Source of the DNA: Holophagales bacterium | GTDB taxonomy: Bacteria; Acidobacteriota; Thermoanaerobaculia; Multivoradales; Multivoraceae | Length of the DNA: 64,000 nt | Reading direction: 5' to 3' | Assembly (NCBI GenBank): GCA_009843505.1 | Contig: VYDI01000021.1 | Location: forward strand, 1-64,000 | In this document: in pieces, positions 60,501 to 64,000 of the stretch | Layout of the letters: every line of letters begins with the position of its first letter | Numbering within the stretch: the stretch's first letter is position 1 | Notes under the pieces: model-generated | Databases searched by the model: none | What the model was told of the DNA's origin: nothing | What the model saw: only the letters and a program-made list of their open reading frames with translations | Translations under genes and position numbers: made by a program

Positions 60501-60929
60501 CAGACCGTCCGCGTCCACTGCGCCCGCAAGGCGCACCACGCCCCGCACCCGCCTGCCGTCCCGATAGAGCGCCCACTCGTTGCCGTCGGTGTAAAGGATG
60601 TTCGGCAGGTTCTTGAAGCGTTTGAACTGCTCCTTGTCGTGCCCCGTGAAGCGTGCGGCGACCGCGCCCGTGCCAGGCTTCTTCAACTCGACATGGCCTG
60701 TCAGGAGCCCATTCCTCGACACGGCGTAGTCGGGACGACCCAAACGCCCTTCCCACACCTCACCAGTGCATGCGACTGCCCAACCCCAAGCTGCGCCAAG
60801 GTGCCTGAAGAGCTCTTCAAGCGGCGCGCGAAGCTGATCCTCCGGTGCCCCTTGCACAGTTGCCGTGCTCTTCGACGTGACCGTCTCAGAGAAGCGTACG
60901 AGGCCCTCTCGGACCGGGTCGTTCTTCAT
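57579..60929 (-). CDS. Nuclease-N6A methyltransferase-specificity fusion of type ISP class
   Basis: 1116 residues in one chain. The N-terminal PD-(D/E)XK-like domain has Asp67 and Glu81-x-Lys83 (GRPDYAV then HVELKK). The N6-adenine methyltransferase has motif I DPAVGTGTYLLG (from 367) and motif IV NPPY (487-490). The C-terminal region (from about 640) resembles the type ISP DNA specificity domain (VPDRHFFRGSYGGKDVLP; ending SWLGYRMKKGAGKKTSP). LlaBIII-type ISP enzymes also have a helicase between nuclease and methylase; it is missing here, so the architecture is closer to type IIG. The upstream KAP NTPase gene overlaps by 4 bases (ATGA). A single-chain restriction-modification enzyme is the likely identity; the recognition site is unknown. 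Confidence 0.88.
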   Translation of the reverse strand: MKNDPVREGLVRFSETVTSKSTATVQGAPEDQLRAPLEELFRHLGAAWGWAVACTGEVWEGRLGRPDYAVSRNGLLTGHVELKKPGTGAVAARFTGHDKEQFKRFKNLPNILYTDGNEWALYRDGRRVRGVVRLAGAVDADGLAAVGPRDGKRLEPVLRDFLEWRPILPLAGSGAVDLRAFAEMLAPLCRLLRGDVEAALSRPESPIHAAAQDWRYLLFPEASDERFADAYAQTVTFALLLGRSLGAEPLSLSAAEEALDARHNLLARALRFLTDSQVRREIGAALDLLTRVVGVVPPGTLGGADDPWLHFYEDFLAAYDAKLRKKAGVYYTPVEVVQAQVRLVDELLTSRLGRRLGFASSDVVALDPAVGTGTYLLGVIKHTLDRVGAEQGPGAVAGQASSLARRIHGFEIMVGPYAVAELRTSRALRERGGDLPEEGTGIYLADTLDSPDAEPAQLGLLLQPIADQRSRALEVKKNVPVLVCVGNPPYHRHGAVDATLQEGLAAAGGWVRFGDPLPETEQFRKMSSKKRLEHRQDDSLMAAFIEPAKAAGHGVDLKNLYNSYVYFWRWALWKVFEQEAAPGPGIVSFITASSYLLGNAFVGIREHMRRLCDEIWILDLGGDGRGPRREPSVFAIQTPVAIAVLFRSGTRTGEPAPVRYARIGGSRAEKLKTLDGLKRLSSVSWQDCPDHWQARFFPAGKGRYFEWPLLTDLMPWQHSGIEVQRTWPVAPDSDTLHRRWHGLLAAPDRAKAYREARDRKVAGVYSNEWLTGDEDSTPIALVQDDAPLPRLERYAYRSLDRQYLIADSRLVSYLRPELWRSHSPRQVFLLSLLGNPLGGGPALTACSTVPDRHFFRGSYGGKDVLPLYRSPDGAETNLLPGLLDRLGGLFEESVSPEDFVAYLYGVLAHPSFVQHFFDQLGTCEVRVPLTKDARLFRQAGALGRELLRLHTYGERFAPANGEDPGIPNGEARCCVAVPGDPDGYPESYTYDEATRTLRVGDGAFAPVSLSVYEFEVSGLKVVQSWLGYRMKKGAGKKTSPLDYIRPERWTDEFTTDLLDLLHVLEATLKIYPEQGRLLDEVLAGDCIQAHDLPQVPDEMRKAPKPRKETGQILISH

Positions 60930-63193
60930 TGCCCTGGAGTCCGGGGTGCTCTACACCCTTCCGGGTTTGCCTCGCTCACCGGAGCCTCCACGCCGTCCCC
61001 GGAATCGGACACCGCCCGGCCCTTCGCCCGCTTCTTGACCAGGAACATGAACTGCTCGAGCAGTCTCTCTTCAGGCGGCCGGCCGTGCTCCAAGTCTGAA
61101 TGCCATTCTGGGTCGTCGAAGTTACCCGCACAATGCCGGCGCACCAAGTCGGCCAGCACGTCGACATCCATCAGCAAATCGATGTGCCCGATCTGCTCCG
61201 CCCTCAAGTCGCTCACCTCGGGCGTGGAGCTATCGGCGCTCCATGCCCTCGGCGCCTGCGACACGAGGAACCCCTTGATCTGCTCTGGATCAACCGTAAA
61301 CACACGAACCAGGTGTGCCTGTACCGCGTCACGGCCCTCCGCCTTCGACCATTCGTAGAGAAGGCGACCTTCCTGCTGCACGTCCGGGGAGAACAGCGGC
61401 CGGCCCTCCGCCGCACCGGACTTGATGCGGTGCACGAGATGCGAGCGCAGCTCTGCGACCTCTTCGCGGCTGAACGCATTGCTGTCCTGCTCCTCCGGCT
61501 TGTTGGTCCCGCACATCCAACGCAGACACTCCGCACCGAACCACAACGGTTCCGCAGCTTCAAGCACACGCTTCCCGGCCGCGACTCGAGCGGCGCCGCG
61601 AGGTATCCGCTGCAGCAGGTGGGAGACGAGAATAGCCGCCTGCGTCGGTGGATCGGCCGCCCCGTAGAAGCTCTGGGGATTTGGAATCGCCTCGGCCGAT
61701 CTCGACAGCACGATGGCCAGCGGTTCCGCCGCGGTCCCCTCGACGGCCTCTTCGAGTGTCCGCAGTTTCTCAATCAAACGACCAGCCCTGGACCGTTGCA
61801 GGTGGGGCGCCAGACGGCTCTTCAGCGACGCCAAGTCGCCACCACGCGCTATCTCCAGGATTGCCCCCACCTCCGAGTCGGGAACATCGTTCAAGGGGAT
61901 CGAGTGCGCGAAGTACCGCGGGCAATACTCAGGCGCAGCGATCCGCCTTTCCTCGTACCAGCGGGCAAGGCAATCTCGGCCATAGCCGGAGCCACCGTAC
62001 GCACCACTAAGTCGAGGGAAGAGAGTTGTGATGAGCGCCTTCGCCGCGTCCGCGAGGTCTTTCGACATCCTGTTCAGTGCGGCCTCCAGTAGGCGCGCCC
62101 CAGGAACTTCCTGGGTCTCAGCGCCGGGGAGGGACTCGTCGACGCCGGAGAAGGCGGCCTGGTTCTCCCGCACGACTTCGTACACCTCCGGATAGAAGGT
62201 CCGAAGGGCCTCGACCAGCAGATGATCCACAGGGTTGGTCTCGCCGACGAGCGGCGGAAGGGCGAACATGAGCCCATTGCCGAATCGATGCGCCGCACGA
62301 GGCGTGGTCAGCCGGATCGAGACGCCGCGGTCGAAGGCGGAGACGAATTCGCCGACCTGCTTCTGCGTTAGTTCGATTCCGGCAGCAGCGAGCGCTCGTT
62401 CGACGCGGCCGAAACACAGTGAGCGGAGGTCGTCCGGGGCCGCAACGGGGAGCTGAAGAGGTACTTGAACGACTTTCTCAAGGAAGGACCGGCCGGCGGG
62501 CTCGTCGCCCCCACCGTAGCGCTCGCCGATGGCCTTGGAGGCTACGGTGTCGTCGAAGGCGAGCACGTAGGAGACGTTCGGGAAGTCAGTGCATGCCTTG
62601 ATAAGGCGAAACAGAGCATGAGTTTCGTTCTTGTCCAGACGATCGATATCGTCTATGAGAATGATGACGCGCTTTCGGGACCGGCCGAGAAGATGGACGA
62701 CCCGGTCGCGCAGTTGTTCGAGTTGGACAGCGTCTCCCTTCTGCGCGACCTTGCCAAACCGAGCGAGCAGGGTGTCGGCCGTCTCAGCAGGCTTGAACAC
62801 CAAGCCGACAGGCCATGTGATCCATCGAAGAAACCCAGCCCATCGCCCTGCTTTGGCTCTCGCTCGTTCAAGCCGTGTAGGAAGAGAGGCTCCGATCGCC
62901 TCCCCGAGCGCCGAGAAGAACGCTCGAAACAGCGAGTCGGCGTCTGCGACCCTCCACGGATTGAAGTCCTGGGCCACGACCGCATCGTCGGTGGCGAGGT
63001 TGGCACGAAGCAGGTTCAGCACTGTTGTCTTCCCAGATCCCCAGGGACCGTACACGCCGACGACTACTCCCCTTCCCTCGGGTTGGGCGGCGAGGATGGT
63101 GGCAATGCGATCAGCGAAGGCAACGCGGTTGAGGCGGTCCTCCTCCCGCCTGGTGAGGGGGCGATCGCTGGAGAGACTGGGTGCCGGAGTCAC
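60926..63193 (-). CDS. KAP-family P-loop NTPase
   Basis: 755 residues from the GTG at 63193 (GGA ten bases upstream). The longer ORF to 63382 would overlap the sulfatase gene and adds unrelated residues. Walker A GPWGSGKTT is at 49-57 and Walker B ILIDDIDRL at about 178-186 (Asp181-Asp182). The KAP regions EARLFRLIKACTDF-like and VSYVLAFDDTV follow. There are no transmembrane segments, so it is cytosolic, unlike many KAP proteins. KAP ATPases include phage-exclusion factors (PifA of F). It is translationally coupled to the nuclease-methylase gene, which suggests a joint defence function. The C-terminus is unassigned. Confidence 0.85.
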   Translation of the reverse strand: MTPAPSLSSDRPLTRREEDRLNRVAFADRIATILAAQPEGRGVVVGVYGPWGSGKTTVLNLLRANLATDDAVVAQDFNPWRVADADSLFRAFFSALGEAIGASLPTRLERARAKAGRWAGFLRWITWPVGLVFKPAETADTLLARFGKVAQKGDAVQLEQLRDRVVHLLGRSRKRVIILIDDIDRLDKNETHALFRLIKACTDFPNVSYVLAFDDTVASKAIGERYGGGDEPAGRSFLEKVVQVPLQLPVAAPDDLRSLCFGRVERALAAAGIELTQKQVGEFVSAFDRGVSIRLTTPRAAHRFGNGLMFALPPLVGETNPVDHLLVEALRTFYPEVYEVVRENQAAFSGVDESLPGAETQEVPGARLLEAALNRMSKDLADAAKALITTLFPRLSGAYGGSGYGRDCLARWYEERRIAAPEYCPRYFAHSIPLNDVPDSEVGAILEIARGGDLASLKSRLAPHLQRSRAGRLIEKLRTLEEAVEGTAAEPLAIVLSRSAEAIPNPQSFYGAADPPTQAAILVSHLLQRIPRGAARVAAGKRVLEAAEPLWFGAECLRWMCGTNKPEEQDSNAFSREEVAELRSHLVHRIKSGAAEGRPLFSPDVQQEGRLLYEWSKAEGRDAVQAHLVRVFTVDPEQIKGFLVSQAPRAWSADSSTPEVSDLRAEQIGHIDLLMDVDVLADLVRRHCAGNFDDPEWHSDLEHGRPPEERLLEQFMFLVKKRAKGRAVSDSGDGVEAPVSEANPEGCRAPRTPGQ

Positions 63194-63323
63194 GTTGATT
63201 CCAGGTGCCGTTGACCGCCGGACGGCAGGATCTGGCCCTAGCCAAGCAGCTTGAATGCCAAGATACCCCAATGAGGCCGACGCGATGGAGGCCAGTCTGA
63301 CCGATAGCGGCGTCCAGCCGGCC

Positions 63324-64000
63324 CTACTGGGCTGCCGAAGCCCCGGGCGGGCGCCAGGGTTCCGGACCGTCCGGCAGGGCACTCAGGAACTCCGCGCCGA
63401 CCTCGCCGTACCACGCGTGGAGCCGCGCCCGCATCTCGACGACCCGCTCCGGTTCCTCGGCAACCAGGTCGTTCCGTTCGCCGATGTCGGAGTCCAGGTC
63501 ATAGAGGTGGACCTGGCCGTCCTCGTAACGCTCGATCAGCTTGTACCTGCCGCGTGCGATCGCACCGCCCGGGAAGCCGCCCTGGTTCGCGTAGTGCGGG
63601 TAGTGCCAGAACAGATCCCGCTGCACGGCCTCCGCGACGCGGGCTTCGCCCACTTCTCCACCACGCAACACGTCGAGGAAGCTCCTGCCGTCGATTTCGA
63701 TCCCGGGCCGAAGGTCGACACCCGCCGCCTCCAGCAGGGTCGGGTAGAAGTCCGTACTGATGACCGGCGCCGCGGTCACACGGCCAGCGGACGCGATGGC
63801 CGGCCAGCGGACGATCATCGGCTCCCGGACGCCGCCCTCGTACAGCCAGCCCTTGCCGCCCCTAAGCGGCAGGTTCGAGGTCGGCGATCCCTCCGCCGTC
63901 GACAGGCCGCCGTTGTCGGAGAAGAAGACGACGATCGTGTTTCCGGCCAGGTTCAGGGCATCGAGGCGGTCGAGGATGCGGCCGACGCTGGTGTCGAGCG
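63324..64000 (-). CDS. Sulfatase, C-terminal part (runs off the window)
   Basis: The reading frame continues without interruption to the right edge, so only the last 225 residues or so are here. Type I sulfatase features: VVFFSDNGG (metal-binding Asp-Asn), LRGGKGWLYEGGVREPMIVRWP (catalytic Lys/Arg region), DFYPTLLEAAGV and the tail LYDLDSDIGERNDLVAEEP. The active-site Cys/Ser that becomes formylglycine lies outside the window. It hydrolyses sulfate esters in the periplasm, probably from polysaccharides. Neither SUMF1-fold protein of the window has the FGE catalytic Cys pair, so its activator must be elsewhere. Confidence 0.93.
   Translation of the reverse strand, partial: LDTSVGRILDRLDALNLAGNTIVVFFSDNGGLSTAEGSPTSNLPLRGGKGWLYEGGVREPMIVRWPAIASAGRVTAAPVISTDFYPTLLEAAGVDLRPGIEIDGRSFLDVLRGGEVGEARVAEAVQRDLFWHYPHYANQGGFPGGAIARGRYKLIERYEDGQVHLYDLDSDIGERNDLVAEEPERVVEMRARLHAWYGEVGAEFLSALPDGPEPWRPPGASAAQ

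Noticed and set aside
61000..64000. Long start at 63382 for the KAP gene
   Set aside because: It would overlap the sulfatase end and adds residues with no family match; the GTG at 63193 fits better.

Overview
High-GC Gram-negative bacterial DNA with tightly packed genes: many 4-base ATGA overlaps and several convergent pairs that share a CTAG stop. The TonB-dependent receptor, lipoboxes, a Tat substrate, FGE-like (SUMF1) secreted proteins and a sulfatase point to a heterotroph feeding on complex organic matter. Two secreted proteins share a C-terminal module (G-[YI]-x-W-F-F ... N-N ... K-V-L-[ND]-G-C), and one small protein has a 'YEGYVPNDDGT' motif. I associate both with Acidobacteriota-like genomes, so an uncultured, probably marine, Acidobacteriota relative is my best guess. 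That is inference; there is no rRNA or marker gene in the window.

Layout. 0.2-6.8 kb (minus): an operon of a heterodimeric ABC exporter, an NCS2 permease with a cytosolic tail, and a Fic AMP-transferase. 6.8-12.2 kb: a Na+ symporter with a small membrane partner, then a MoxR ATPase and a CoxE-type VWA protein, interrupted by an opposite-strand SUMF1 gene. 12.2-15.4 kb: a secreted nucleoside hydrolase and a PPIase/HupE pair. 15.4-21.5 kb: an accessory block with a 1526-residue GHKL-ATPase/SF2-helicase fusion and an AAA-DUF4143 ATPase preceded by about 23-bp tandem repeats. 21.5-27 kb: an AbgT transporter, a cytochrome c/copper-monooxygenase-like protein with partner, and a secreted propeller protein. 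27-30 kb: an XdhC/XdhC/MocA/ManA operon (molybdenum-enzyme maturation plus mannose-6-P isomerase). 30-37.8 kb: an S41 peptidase operon, SixA, a hydroxyacid dehydrogenase/acyl-CoA synthetase pair and alkaline phosphatase. 37.8-46 kb: fused isobutyryl-CoA mutase IcmF, DUF2911, a Tat Gfo/Idh/MocA oxidoreductase, an enoyl-CoA hydratase and a second SUMF1 protein. 46-50 kb: a PHP hydrolase, a sugar-type ABC permease and lipoprotein binding protein without an ATPase, and a TylF methyltransferase. 50-57 kb (minus): an operon of old-yellow-enzyme family oxidoreductase, DUF993 aldolase, TonB receptor and YcaQ glycosylase. 57.5-63.2 kb (minus): a two-gene candidate defence operon, a KAP P-loop NTPase and a nuclease-N6A methylase of type ISP class. 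63.3 kb to the edge: the C-terminal part of a sulfatase.

The most interesting non-housekeeping material is (i) the KAP/ISP operon, (ii) the GHKL-helicase fusion and the neighbouring repeat-controlled DUF4143 gene, and (iii) a dispersed two-hairpin intergenic element found in five copies. One copy of that element is read in frame as part of a signal peptide, and another is split by an insert containing two further perfect hairpins.
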